From the NCBI RefSeq assembly GCF_900547735.1, contig NZ_URHZ01000020.1, positions 1 through 64,000 of the forward strand: a stretch of 64,000 nt of DNA. Reading direction: 5' to 3'. Source of the DNA: an uncultured Clostridium sp. GTDB lineage: Bacteria > Bacillota > Clostridia > Lachnospirales > Lachnospiraceae. The stretch's first letter is position 1. Every line of letters begins with the position of its first letter. The notes below the pieces were generated by a model. That model was given only the letters and a program-made list of their open reading frames with translations. It was not told the origin of the DNA and did not search any database. Positions 26,587 through 35,231 of the stretch are shown here, piece after piece. The position numbers and the translations under genes were made by a program.

Positions 26587-27513
26587 ATGAACAGCCGGTT
26601 TGACTTTTATATTCCATCCAGCGATGGGGTGTCGAGAATTCACGGCGTCCACTGGGTACCGTGCGGGGAGGCGAAAGCGTCGCTCCAGGTTAACCATGGG
26701 ATGCTGGAGCATATCGGACGGTATGCCGGATTTGCCGGGGCTATGAATGAAAAAGGAATTGCCGTGATTGGCCACGATCATCTGGGCCATGGAAAGACGG
26801 CGCGTCCCGGCATGCTGGGAACATTTGCCGATGAAAACGGAGCCGGTTTTGTACTGGAGGATATCAAGCGGGTTTCGGATTATGTGGGGCGCCAATACCC
26901 GGCTCTACCCCATTTTATCCATGGACACAGTATGGGCTCTTTTTTTGTCAGGCGGTATCTGACACAGTACGGCGGCGATGTGGCCGGGGCCGTTATCATG
27001 GGCACGGGAAGCAAGCCCGGGCCTGTCCTAAAAATCGGCATGGAGGCGGTACGGCATGCCATAAGGAGAGAGGGGCGTGATTACCACAATGAGACGCTCC
27101 ACAGTCTTGTGCTGGGCAGTTACAACCGGCCGTTTGAGCCGGGAGAGACAAAGCACGACTGGCTTTCCAGAGATATCGGCGAAGACCGGAAGTTCGAGGA
27201 CGACCCGGACTGCCGGTTTATCTTCTCAAACGGAGCCTATGAAGACTTTTTCCACATAATGGAGGACTTGAACCGGAAAAAGCAGTTTGAACAGATCCCG
27301 AAAACACTTTCCATCCTGCTTCTGTCGGGAGAACTCGACCCCGTGGGTGACCGGGGGAAGGGCGTAAGAAAGGTTTACAGGGAATTCTGCGGCCTGGGAC
27401 TGGAGGACGTCACAATGAAACTGTACCCGCAGGCCCGCCATGAGCTGATCAATGAGTTAAACCGGGACGAGGTATATGAAGATATTGCGGCCTGGATTTT
27501 GAAAAGAAGCTGA
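26587..27513 (+). CDS. Alpha/beta hydrolase (monoacylglycerol lipase-like)
   Basis: 308-residue serine hydrolase of the Hydrolase_4 group. VNHGMLEHIGRYAGFA forms the oxyanion region, GHDHLGHGKT follows, the nucleophile elbow is GHSMGSFF (Ser near 116), the acid is in LSGELDPVGDRGKG and the histidine in ARHELINELNRD near the C-terminus. The triad is complete, so it is likely active on lysophospholipid, monoacylglycerol or a similar ester. No signal peptide, so cytoplasmic. AAGAGGTGGAGAG precedes the ATG. Confidence 0.87.
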   Translation: MNSRFDFYIPSSDGVSRIHGVHWVPCGEAKASLQVNHGMLEHIGRYAGFAGAMNEKGIAVIGHDHLGHGKTARPGMLGTFADENGAGFVLEDIKRVSDYVGRQYPALPHFIHGHSMGSFFVRRYLTQYGGDVAGAVIMGTGSKPGPVLKIGMEAVRHAIRREGRDYHNETLHSLVLGSYNRPFEPGETKHDWLSRDIGEDRKFEDDPDCRFIFSNGAYEDFFHIMEDLNRKKQFEQIPKTLSILLLSGELDPVGDRGKGVRKVYREFCGLGLEDVTMKLYPQARHELINELNRDEVYEDIAAWILKRS

Positions 27514-27549
27514 GAAACCGGCCCGCAGAGGGATTTTTCAGGGAGCGGG

Positions 27550-27595
27550 CCGGGCCGCTATCTTACAGAGGCCTCATTGCGTTTCAACTAAATTT
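27550..27595. repeat. Dispersed intergenic repeat, copy C
   Basis: GGGCCGCTATCTTACAGAGG at 27553-27572 followed by TTTCAACTAAATT matches the right half of copies A and B. The left block with GGGACTGAAGACTCA is absent. Confidence 0.55.
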
Positions 27596-27617
27596 TAATC
27601 TTTTTCCCTTCATAACC

Positions 27618-27646
27618 TTGAACCCGTAAGAGAGATATGATAAAAT
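27618..27646 (+). promoter_or_regulatory. Promoter of yifB-dprA-topA
   Basis: TTGAAC (27618-27623), 17 bp, TAAAAT (27641-27646). The leader would be about 205 nt. Confidence 0.65.
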
Positions 27647-27860
27647 ACGGCATACAAAGTTTTATTTCAATTCACTGGAACCGTATCAAGGTTCCCCTAT
27701 TCTATGATTCAAACTATCAGAAGTTCAAATTATCTCAAATGTTTCCAATATAAATTCCAACAGAGTATTCCTAATCCTTTCTATATTTCTATCGATTTCA
27801 CTATTTTTATTATTTCATTATTTCCATTATTTCTATTATTTCATTTAAGGAGGTCTTTTC

Positions 27861-29402
27861 GTGTTCAGTAAAATTAACAGTCTGGGAATTCACGGCGTGG
27901 AGGGGTTCCCCGTCACGGTGGAGGCTGATGTCAGCGACGGCCTTCCGGGATTTATTATGGTAGGCTATCTCTCGGAGGCCGTCAAGGAAGCGCAGGACCG
28001 GGTGAGGATGGCGCTTAAAAACTCCGGATTTTATCTGCCGCCGAAAAAGGTGATGGTCAATCTGTCGCCCGGTGATATCAGGAAAGAGGGGACGGCCTAT
28101 GACTTGGCGATTGCGGCAGCGGTGCTCTGCAGTCTCGGTGAAGTGCCGCAGGAAGGGTTTGAGCAGGCGGCTTTAATCGGTGAGCTGGGGCTGGACGGCA
28201 GTATTAAACCGGTGAGAGGCGTTCTTTCACGTGTGTTCGCCGCCTCCAAGCTGGGAATCCGCCGCTTTTTTGTTCCGGAGGAGAATGTATCGGAGGGGAC
28301 GGCCGTAAAGGGGATGGAGATTGTGGGGGTTGGAAATTTAAGGAAACTTGCCGGAATTCTGAGCGGTACGGAGCCGTCCTGCGGTCGCTTTTTCGATGAA
28401 TCCCTGTTTCAGGAGTCAAACAGCATATCGTATCCGGTGGATTACGAGGAACTGACCGGCCTTACCACGGTCAGGCGGGCGTGTCAGGCTGCAGCCGCAG
28501 GCAGGCATAATATTCTGCTGATCGGGCCTGCAGGTACGGGAAAGACGATGGCGGCACGGAGACTTCCTACCATTATGCCTCCCATTTCAATGGAAGAGAG
28601 CATAGAGGTTTCTAAAATATACAGTATCTGCGGAATGCTGAAAAAGGAGCAGCCACTTATCAGGACAAGGCCTTTTAGAAGCCCGCACCACAGCATTACG
28701 GCCCAGGCGCTGGCCGGGGGAGGGAGGAATCCGCGGCCGGGGGAGGTTTCCCTGGCCACCCATGGAATCCTGTTTCTCGATGAACTGCCGGAGTTTACGC
28801 CTGCACTGTTGGATTTGCTCCGCCAGCCGATGGAGGAACGGAAAATCACCGTATCGAGGATGAACGGCTCGGTGGAATTCCCGGCGGATACAATGATAGC
28901 CGCTGCAATGAATCCCTGTAAATGCGGATTTTACCCCGATGTCGGCCGCTGCACCTGCACGGAACCGCAGATAAGACGTTACTTAAGCCGGATATCGGGT
29001 CCGTTTCTGGATCGGATTGACATTGGCGTGGAGGTGCCGAGGCAGCCGCAGGAATTTCCCGGCTCCAGGAAGAAGGGGGAGAGCTCTGCCGTTATGAGGG
29101 AACGGGTCATGGCGGCCAGAATGATACAGGAGGAACGTTTTAAAGGGGAGAACTGCCGCTTCAACAGTCAGATGGAAAGGCGCCAGACCGAACGGTACTG
29201 CGGTCTTAAGAAAGCGGACGAGCGTTTCCTGGGGGAGATATACAGGACATACGGCCTGAGTGCGAGAGCTTACGAAAAAATTCTTAAGACGGCCAGAACA
29301 CTGGCGGATTTGGATGAGAAGAAACAGATTACCAGGGAGCATCTCAGCGAGGCGGTTTCCTTCAGGAGCTTTGAGAAAAAATACTGGGGATTTAAATTTT
29401 AG
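27861..29402 (+). CDS. YifB/ComM-family Mg-chelatase-like AAA+ ATPase
   Basis: 513 residues. The N-terminal ChlI/Lon-protease-like domain (GFPVTVEADVSDGLPGFIMVGYLSEAVKEAQDRVR) is followed by the AAA+ domain with Walker A GPAGTGKT near residue 222, ILFLDELPEF as Walker B, and the FRSPHHSITAQALAGGG and CKCGFYPDVGRCTC motifs. ComM proteins are helicases that aid branch migration of incoming DNA in transformation. The adjacent dprA supports a recombination role. GTG start at 27861 after AAGGAGGTCTTTTC. Confidence 0.92.
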   Translation: MFSKINSLGIHGVEGFPVTVEADVSDGLPGFIMVGYLSEAVKEAQDRVRMALKNSGFYLPPKKVMVNLSPGDIRKEGTAYDLAIAAAVLCSLGEVPQEGFEQAALIGELGLDGSIKPVRGVLSRVFAASKLGIRRFFVPEENVSEGTAVKGMEIVGVGNLRKLAGILSGTEPSCGRFFDESLFQESNSISYPVDYEELTGLTTVRRACQAAAAGRHNILLIGPAGTGKTMAARRLPTIMPPISMEESIEVSKIYSICGMLKKEQPLIRTRPFRSPHHSITAQALAGGGRNPRPGEVSLATHGILFLDELPEFTPALLDLLRQPMEERKITVSRMNGSVEFPADTMIAAAMNPCKCGFYPDVGRCTCTEPQIRRYLSRISGPFLDRIDIGVEVPRQPQEFPGSRKKGESSAVMRERVMAARMIQEERFKGENCRFNSQMERRQTERYCGLKKADERFLGEIYRTYGLSARAYEKILKTARTLADLDEKKQITREHLSEAVSFRSFEKKYWGFKF

Positions 29403-29492
29403 GCCAGGGTATGAAAACCGGACGACTTCGGGAAGGCAGGGATATGGACGACCGGCAGTGGAATGAATGAAGAGAGGATAAAAGAGAAGAAT

Positions 29493-30590
29493 ATGGAGAA
29501 GGAAAAGCTTTATCTCTATTGGCTCAGCCGGATAGACGGCATCGGCGCGGTCAAGACAAAAAAACTTTTGGAATATACCGGGAGTTTTGAAGCAATATAT
29601 AATATGAAGAAACAGGATCTGGAACGGCTTCCGTTTTTGAGGGGAGACGATGCGAAACGGATAGAAAATGCGAAGCCGTGTCTGGCTCAGCGGCAAACTG
29701 AATATGGAGAGCTTGCCGGAAAAGAGATCCGTTTTATTATGGCCGGAGAACCGGAATATCCGCACCGTCTTGAGAGCATCTATGACAAGCCGATGTGGCT
29801 CTTTGTAAAAGGCAGGTTACCGGATGACCGTCAGCCCTCCGTGGCCGTCGTGGGAGCCAGAAGCTGTACTTCTTACGGACGCCAGGTGGCGGAATATCTG
29901 TGCAGGGTGCTGGCTGAAAACGGGATACAGACCGTCAGCGGCCTGGCGCGGGGGATCGACGGAGCGGCTCACAGAGGCACTGTAAATGTGCAGGGGGCCT
30001 CGTACGCTATTCTGGGAAGCGGAGTTGATCATTGTTACCCCAGAGAGAATCTGAGCCTTTATCATGTCATTTTGGAAACGGGAGGGGTGATTTCCGAATA
30101 CGGTCCGGGAGAGAAACCGGCAGCCGGTCATTTCCCTGCGCGGAACAGGATCATAAGCGGCCTGGCGGATGCTGTGATTGTCGTGGAGGCCAGAAAAAAG
30201 AGCGGTTCCCTGATCACGGCGGATCAGGCCCTGGAACAGGGAAAGGAAGTATTTGCCGTCCCCGGGCGGGTGAACGACCTTCTGAGCGAGGGCTGCAACA
30301 GCCTTATAAAACAGGGAGCGGCGCTCTTACAATCTCCGGAAGATATCCTTGATTTTTTCAGAATAGAATGTAAAAAATCCCTAAAACTCGTGAAAAGATC
30401 AATAAAGACGCTTGCCAAGACGGAAAAAATGGTGTATAGTTGCTTAGATTCACAACCAAAACATGTAGAAGAACTGATTAGAATGAGTAAACTGCCGACA
30501 GGGGAATGCATGGCAGCGCTCTTAAAACTAGAACTGGACGGATTTATTTTGCAGCCTGTCAATCAATACTATGTAAGAAAATTGGAGTAG
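29493..30590 (+). CDS. dprA: DNA-processing protein DprA
   Basis: Binds single-stranded DNA and loads RecA in transformation and recombination. About 365 residues. An N-terminal helix-hairpin-helix/SAM-like region (WLSRIDGIGAVKTKKLLEYTGS) precedes the Rossmann-like core: VVGARSCTSYGRQVAEYL, TVSGLARGIDGAAHRG, GSGVDHCYPRENLSLY, FPARNRIISGLADAVIVVEARKKSGSLITADQALEQG. A C-terminal winged-helix-like tail (QPKHVEELIRMSKLPTGECM) is present. ATG 29493 fits the usual short N-terminus; ATG 29463 is in frame but lacks a good site. Co-directional with yifB and topA. Confidence 0.92.
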   Translation: MEKEKLYLYWLSRIDGIGAVKTKKLLEYTGSFEAIYNMKKQDLERLPFLRGDDAKRIENAKPCLAQRQTEYGELAGKEIRFIMAGEPEYPHRLESIYDKPMWLFVKGRLPDDRQPSVAVVGARSCTSYGRQVAEYLCRVLAENGIQTVSGLARGIDGAAHRGTVNVQGASYAILGSGVDHCYPRENLSLYHVILETGGVISEYGPGEKPAAGHFPARNRIISGLADAVIVVEARKKSGSLITADQALEQGKEVFAVPGRVNDLLSEGCNSLIKQGAALLQSPEDILDFFRIECKKSLKLVKRSIKTLAKTEKMVYSCLDSQPKHVEELIRMSKLPTGECMAALLKLELDGFILQPVNQYYVRKLE

Positions 30591-30600
30591 GAGTTTTGTT

Positions 30601-32682
30601 ATGTCAAAGAGTCTGGTAATTGTGGAGTCACCGGCAAAGGTGAAAACAATTAAGAAGTTCCTGGGAACAAATTATGAAGTGGACGCATCGGGAGGACATG
30701 TAAGAGATCTTCCAAAGAGCACACTGGGAATAGATGTGGAGAATGATTATGAACCGAAGTATATTACCATCAGAGGTAAGGGCGATATACTGGCAAAGCT
30801 CCGCAAAGAAGTGAAAAAAGCCGATAAAATTTATCTGGCGACTGACCCTGACCGCGAGGGGGAAGCGATTTCCTGGCATCTGGTAAAGGCGCTGAAGTTA
30901 GATGAGCTGAAGGACAAGAAAGTGTACCGTATCAGCTTCAACGAGATTACAAAGAACGCGGTAAAGGCATCCCTCAAGGAACCGCGTGAGATAGATATGA
31001 ATCTGGTGGATGCACAGCAGACCAGACGAGTTCTGGACCGTATGGTGGGCTATATGATCAGCCCGATTCTCTGGGCAAAGGTCAAGAGGGGACTGAGCGC
31101 CGGACGTGTCCAGTCCGTGGCACTCAGGATGATATGCGACAGGGAGGATGAGATCAACTCATTTATTCCCGAGGAATACTGGAACCTGGAAGCCGAGTTA
31201 AAGGTTCCCGGCTCCAAGAAGAAACTGACGGCCAAGTATTACGGCAGCGGCAGCGGAAAGAAGACGATCGGCAACAAGGAAGAGCTGGATCAGATTCTGG
31301 CCGAACTGGAAGGCAAACCGTATGAAGTCAGTGAAGTAAAACTGGGAGAGCGCGTGAAGAAAGCGCCGATTCCATTTACCACCAGTACCCTGCAGCAGGA
31401 GGCGTCAAAGGCGCTCAACTTTTCCACGCAGAAGACCATGCGTCTGGCACAGCAGCTCTATGAGGGCGTTGACGTCAAGGGCCACGGCACGGTAGGTCTC
31501 ATCACTTACCTGCGTACCGATTCCACGCGTATTGCGGCGGAGGCGGATACGGCTGCAAGAGAATATATCAAAGCCCAGTACGGCGGCCAGTATGTGGCAG
31601 AGGAGATGACGGCGAAGAAGACGGACGTCAAGATTCAGGATGCGCACGAGGCAATCAGGCCGACCGATATTGCGATGACGCCTGTTCTTGTCAAGGAATC
31701 CCTTTCCAGGGATTTATTCCGCCTGTATCAGCTCATCTGGAAACGTTTTACCGCGAGCCGTATGAAACCGGCCGTATATGAGACGACATCGGTCAGGGTT
31801 GCGGCGGGAGATCACATCTTTACGCTGGCAGCGTCCAAAGTGAAGTTCGACGGATTCATGTCCGTTTATATACAGGAAGAGGATAAGGAAGAGAGCAACG
31901 CCCTGACGGAGAAGCTTGAGAAGGGAATGAAACTGGAACTTCTGGAACTTGACAGCAGCCAGCATTTCACCCAGCCGCCCGCGCACTATACGGAGGCATC
32001 CCTTGTCAAAGCGCTGGAAGAGCAGGGAATTGGACGTCCCAGTACCTACGCTCCGACGATTACGACAATTATTGCAAGACGCTATGTGGCAAAGGAGAAC
32101 AAAAACCTGTATGTCACGGAGCTTGGCGAGGTTGTAAACGGAATGATGAAAAAGGCGTTCCCAACCATCGTGGATACCGCCTTTACGGCGAACATGGAAT
32201 ACCTGCTCGACAGCATCGGAGACGGAAATATGCCGTGGAAGACGGTTGTAGAGAATTTTTATCCGGATTTGGCCGAAGCTGTGAAAGAAGCGGACGTTAA
32301 ACTCGATACTGTCAAAATTGCCGATGAAGTAACGGAAGAAATCTGTGAACTCTGTGGCAGGAACCTTGTTATCAAATACGGCCCTCACGGCAAATTCCTG
32401 GCCTGTCCGGGATTCCCGGACTGCAAGAACACGAAACCGTATCTTGAAAAAATCGGTGTGAAGTGTCCGAAATGCGGCAAGGAAGTTGTGATCCGAAAGA
32501 CCAAGAAAGGCCGTAAATACTACGGATGTGAGGATAATCCAGACTGTGATTTCATGTCCTGGCAGAAACCGTCCATGGAAAAATGTCCGGAGTGCGGCGG
32601 CATGATGGTGGAGAAAGGAAGCAAGCTTCTCTGCACAAATGAGGCCTGTGGATTTGTCAAAACGCTTAATGAGCGTCCCTAA
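30601..32682 (+). CDS. topA: DNA topoisomerase I TopA
   Basis: Relaxes negative supercoils. 693 residues. The Toprim domain opens the protein (SLVIVESPAKVKTIKKFLG, ATDPDREGEAISWHL). The active-site tyrosine is in GLITYLRTDSTRI near residue 303. Three C-terminal zinc-ribbon motifs start near residues 581 (CELCGRN), 622 (CPKCGKE) and 662 (CPECGGM). It begins 10 bp after dprA; yifB-dprA-topA is a common Firmicutes order. Confidence 0.97.
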   Translation: MSKSLVIVESPAKVKTIKKFLGTNYEVDASGGHVRDLPKSTLGIDVENDYEPKYITIRGKGDILAKLRKEVKKADKIYLATDPDREGEAISWHLVKALKLDELKDKKVYRISFNEITKNAVKASLKEPREIDMNLVDAQQTRRVLDRMVGYMISPILWAKVKRGLSAGRVQSVALRMICDREDEINSFIPEEYWNLEAELKVPGSKKKLTAKYYGSGSGKKTIGNKEELDQILAELEGKPYEVSEVKLGERVKKAPIPFTTSTLQQEASKALNFSTQKTMRLAQQLYEGVDVKGHGTVGLITYLRTDSTRIAAEADTAAREYIKAQYGGQYVAEEMTAKKTDVKIQDAHEAIRPTDIAMTPVLVKESLSRDLFRLYQLIWKRFTASRMKPAVYETTSVRVAAGDHIFTLAASKVKFDGFMSVYIQEEDKEESNALTEKLEKGMKLELLELDSSQHFTQPPAHYTEASLVKALEEQGIGRPSTYAPTITTIIARRYVAKENKNLYVTELGEVVNGMMKKAFPTIVDTAFTANMEYLLDSIGDGNMPWKTVVENFYPDLAEAVKEADVKLDTVKIADEVTEEICELCGRNLVIKYGPHGKFLACPGFPDCKNTKPYLEKIGVKCPKCGKEVVIRKTKKGRKYYGCEDNPDCDFMSWQKPSMEKCPECGGMMVEKGSKLLCTNEACGFVKTLNERP

Positions 32683-32715
32683 TTATTAAAAAAATTTAAA
32701 AAACCAGAAAAACTC

Positions 32716-32744
32716 TTGTTATTAATCTGAAATCGTGTTAAAAT
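32716..32744 (+). promoter_or_regulatory. Promoter of codY
   Basis: TTGTTA (32716-32721), 17 bp, TAAAAT (32739-32744). Confidence 0.65.
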
Positions 32745-32804
32745 TTGTACATGATAGCAATAATTTCTAACGATACAAAGATTAAGCAAAGGAGGTAACT
32801 GGTA

Positions 32805-33584
32805 ATGAGTGTTCAGTTGTTGGACAAAACAAGAAAAATCAACAAATTATTGCATAACAATCATTCTCACAAAGTTGTCTTTAATGACATCTGTGAAGTG
32901 CTCGGCGAGATTCTGCAGTCAAACATTCTTGTAATAAGCAAGAAGGGAAAAGTGCTGGGGGTTGCGATTTGTCCCGGAATTGATGAGATAGAGGAACTGA
33001 TCGAAGACCAGGTAGGCGGTTACATTGACCGCATGCTGAATGAACGTCTTCTGAGCGTTTTATCTACCAAAGAAAATGTCAATCTTGCGACGCTGGGCTT
33101 TGCAGAGGAAAATGTCAAGAAGTATCAGGCTATCATTACACCAATCGACATTTCCGGCGAGCGTCTGGGGACGCTGTTTATCTACAAAGCAGATGCAAAT
33201 TATGATATTGACGACATTATTCTGAGCGAATACGGCACCGCGGTAGTAGGACTTGAGATGATGCGCTCCGTGAATGAGGAGAATGCAGAAGAGACCAGAA
33301 AGATTCAGATTGTAAAGTCTGCTATCAGCACATTATCATTTTCAGAACTGGAAGCAATCACACACATTTTCGACGAACTGGAAGGCAATGAGGGTATCCT
33401 GGTTGCCAGCAAGATTGCAGACAGAGTTGGTATCACCCGTTCTGTCATTGTCAATGCACTGCGCAAATTCGAGAGCGCCGGTGTTATTGAATCACGTTCT
33501 TCCGGCATGAAAGGCACTTACATCAAAGTATTGAATGATGTCGTATTTGATGAACTTAAGACTTTGAAAACAGAGACAAAATAA
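32805..33584 (+). CDS. codY: Global nutritional regulator CodY
   Basis: 259-residue GTP- and branched-chain-amino-acid-sensing repressor, active when nutrients are plentiful. The N-terminal GAF domain binds isoleucine/valine; the C-terminal winged helix-turn-helix is ASKIADRVGITRSVIVNALRKFESAGVIESRSSGMKGTYIKV (about residues 200-245), nearly the family consensus. AAAGGAGGTAACTGGTA precedes the ATG. It has its own promoter and terminator. The convergent neighbours purF and glnN fit the metabolic theme, but I found no clear CodY box in their upstream DNA. Confidence 0.96.
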   Translation: MSVQLLDKTRKINKLLHNNHSHKVVFNDICEVLGEILQSNILVISKKGKVLGVAICPGIDEIEELIEDQVGGYIDRMLNERLLSVLSTKENVNLATLGFAEENVKKYQAIITPIDISGERLGTLFIYKADANYDIDDIILSEYGTAVVGLEMMRSVNEENAEETRKIQIVKSAISTLSFSELEAITHIFDELEGNEGILVASKIADRVGITRSVIVNALRKFESAGVIESRSSGMKGTYIKVLNDVVFDELKTLKTETK

Positions 33585-33623
33585 TATTGACTTGAAAATT
33601 CATTTTACATGAATTGTTTATGC

Positions 33624-33668
33624 AAAAAAGGAACCGGCATGGGTGAGGGTGTAGCCGATTCCTTTTTT
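33624..33668. terminator. Terminator between codY and purF (likely bidirectional)
   Basis: AAAAAAGGAACCGGC (33624-33638) pairs with GCCGATTCCTTTTTT (33654-33668) with one mismatch. A-run and T-run flank the stem, so it can serve both convergent genes. Confidence 0.85.
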
Positions 33669-33780
33669 GGTGCCCTGAATTTGCAGATACAGGAATTCAA
33701 GGCATCTTTTTTCTTGTTTATTTCGGCTGTTTCTTATTCCGTAAAGTCCTTTTTGAGTATCCGTGTTCAGACTATTAAAA

Positions 33781-35202
33781 TTATTCCAGTGCATTTTTAA
33801 TATCCGTGCCCGGGACTTCCATCGGATAATGCCCCGTAAAGCAGGCCGTGCAGAGCGGAAGGCCGCCGACCATCTCCGGAAGCTGTTCTGCGGGCATGTA
33901 AGCCAGGGAGTCTGCGCCTATGGACCGTCGGATTTCCTCCGTGGAATGGCTGCTGGCAATCAACTGCCTGTTGGAGGGAACGTCGGTTCCAAAGTAGCAG
34001 GGATACAGAAACGGCGGAGAGGAGATTCTCACGTGAACCTCCAGAGCTCCTGCCTCCTTGAGCATGTGAATCAGATTTTTAATTGTGGTGCCGCGCACGA
34101 TGGAATCATCCACCAGCACAATGCGTTTCCCTTTCACGGCGGGAGCCAGCACGCTGAGCTTGATCTTCACGCTGTTTTCACGTTCCTTCTGGCTGGATTT
34201 GATAAAAGTTCTTCCAACATAACTGTTTTTGTGGAAGATGAGCTCAAAAGGGATGCCTGACGCTCTGGAATACCCCATAGCCGCCGTCAGGCCGGAGTCG
34301 GGGACACCGGCTGCAAGATCGGCAGAAACAGGGCAGGAACGGGCCAGAATGGCTCCGCCCCGCAGCCGGGCTTCATATACGCTTACATGGTCCAGCCGGC
34401 TGTCCAGTCTGGCGAAGTAAATATATTCAAAGATGCAGTGGGCGTTTTCAGCCTGCCGCAGTTCCGTATCGGAGTGAAGGCCGTCCTTTGTAATGGTGAC
34501 AATCTCCCCCGGTGCAATGTCGCGGATAAATTCACCTCCGGCAGCTTCTATGGCGCAGCTTTCCGAAGCAATGAGCCACGCATGGTTCATCCTGCCGAGG
34601 CAGAGCGGTTTCAGACCGTAGGGATCGCGGACTCCAATCAGTTTTCTGGGGCTGGCAATTACAAGGCCGTAGGCACCCTTTATCTTTGCGGCCGCCCGCT
34701 TGATGGCATCTTCCACAGTAGATGTATTAAGGCGTTCCCTGGCAATGTGGAGCGCGATGGCCTCAGAGTCAATAGTCGTCTGAAAAACGGCTCCCGTTTT
34801 TTCAAGTTCCCGTTTCAGTTCGGCGGCGTTGACAAGATTGCCGTTGTGTGCCAGAGTGAGAGTTCCCTTAATGTAATTTAAAACGAGCGGCTGGGCATTT
34901 TCCAAAGTAGCGGCTCCGGTTGTAGCGTAACGGACGTGGCCGATGCCGATATTTCCGGTAAGACGGGCCAGTATATCAGGCGTAAATACCTCCTGCACAA
35001 GCCCCAGGCCTTTATGGCACAGAGCCGGAGCCATTGGCCCGTTGGTGTCGCCGACTGCAATTCCGCATGATTCCTGGCCCCGGTGCTGAAGTGCACAGAG
35101 ACCATAAAAAATATCTGCTGAGACATCGGAACCGCCCGTATTAAAAATTCCAAAAACACCGCATTCTTCTCTTAGTCCCGTAGTTTGTTCAGATGGCTGC
35201 AT
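33781..35202 (-). CDS. purF: Amidophosphoribosyltransferase PurF
   Basis: First committed step of purine synthesis: PRPP plus glutamine to phosphoribosylamine. 473 residues. A short propeptide ends before Cys14 (LREECGVFGIF), the N-terminal nucleophile after processing. Glutaminase motifs LQHRGQES and GHVRYATTG follow; the PRPP loop is VLVDDSIVRGTT. Cysteines in CIFEYIYFARLDS, FLYPCYFGTD and LCTACFTGHYP fit the four ligands of the 4Fe-4S, oxygen-sensitive Bacillus-type enzyme. It lies 29 bp downstream of glnN on the same strand, so it may share the glutamine-synthetase transcript. Confidence 0.95.
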   Translation of the reverse strand: MQPSEQTTGLREECGVFGIFNTGGSDVSADIFYGLCALQHRGQESCGIAVGDTNGPMAPALCHKGLGLVQEVFTPDILARLTGNIGIGHVRYATTGAATLENAQPLVLNYIKGTLTLAHNGNLVNAAELKRELEKTGAVFQTTIDSEAIALHIARERLNTSTVEDAIKRAAAKIKGAYGLVIASPRKLIGVRDPYGLKPLCLGRMNHAWLIASESCAIEAAGGEFIRDIAPGEIVTITKDGLHSDTELRQAENAHCIFEYIYFARLDSRLDHVSVYEARLRGGAILARSCPVSADLAAGVPDSGLTAAMGYSRASGIPFELIFHKNSYVGRTFIKSSQKERENSVKIKLSVLAPAVKGKRIVLVDDSIVRGTTIKNLIHMLKEAGALEVHVRISSPPFLYPCYFGTDVPSNRQLIASSHSTEEIRRSIGADSLAYMPAEQLPEMVGGLPLCTACFTGHYPMEVPGTDIKNALE

Positions 35203-35231
35203 AGCCGGTTTCCTCCTTAAAAATTCATTTC

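Larger units (their letters stand above)
27514..27860. other. Intergenic region before yifB
   Basis: Holds dispersed repeat copy C (27550-27595), a promoter at 27618-27646, an imperfect GGAACC repeat near 27678-27697, and a striking pyrimidine-rich A/T tract (about 27795-27846) made of loose repeats of TATTTC or TATTTTC. That tract runs straight into the ribosome binding site AAGGAGG. No gene is seen. Confidence 0.55.
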
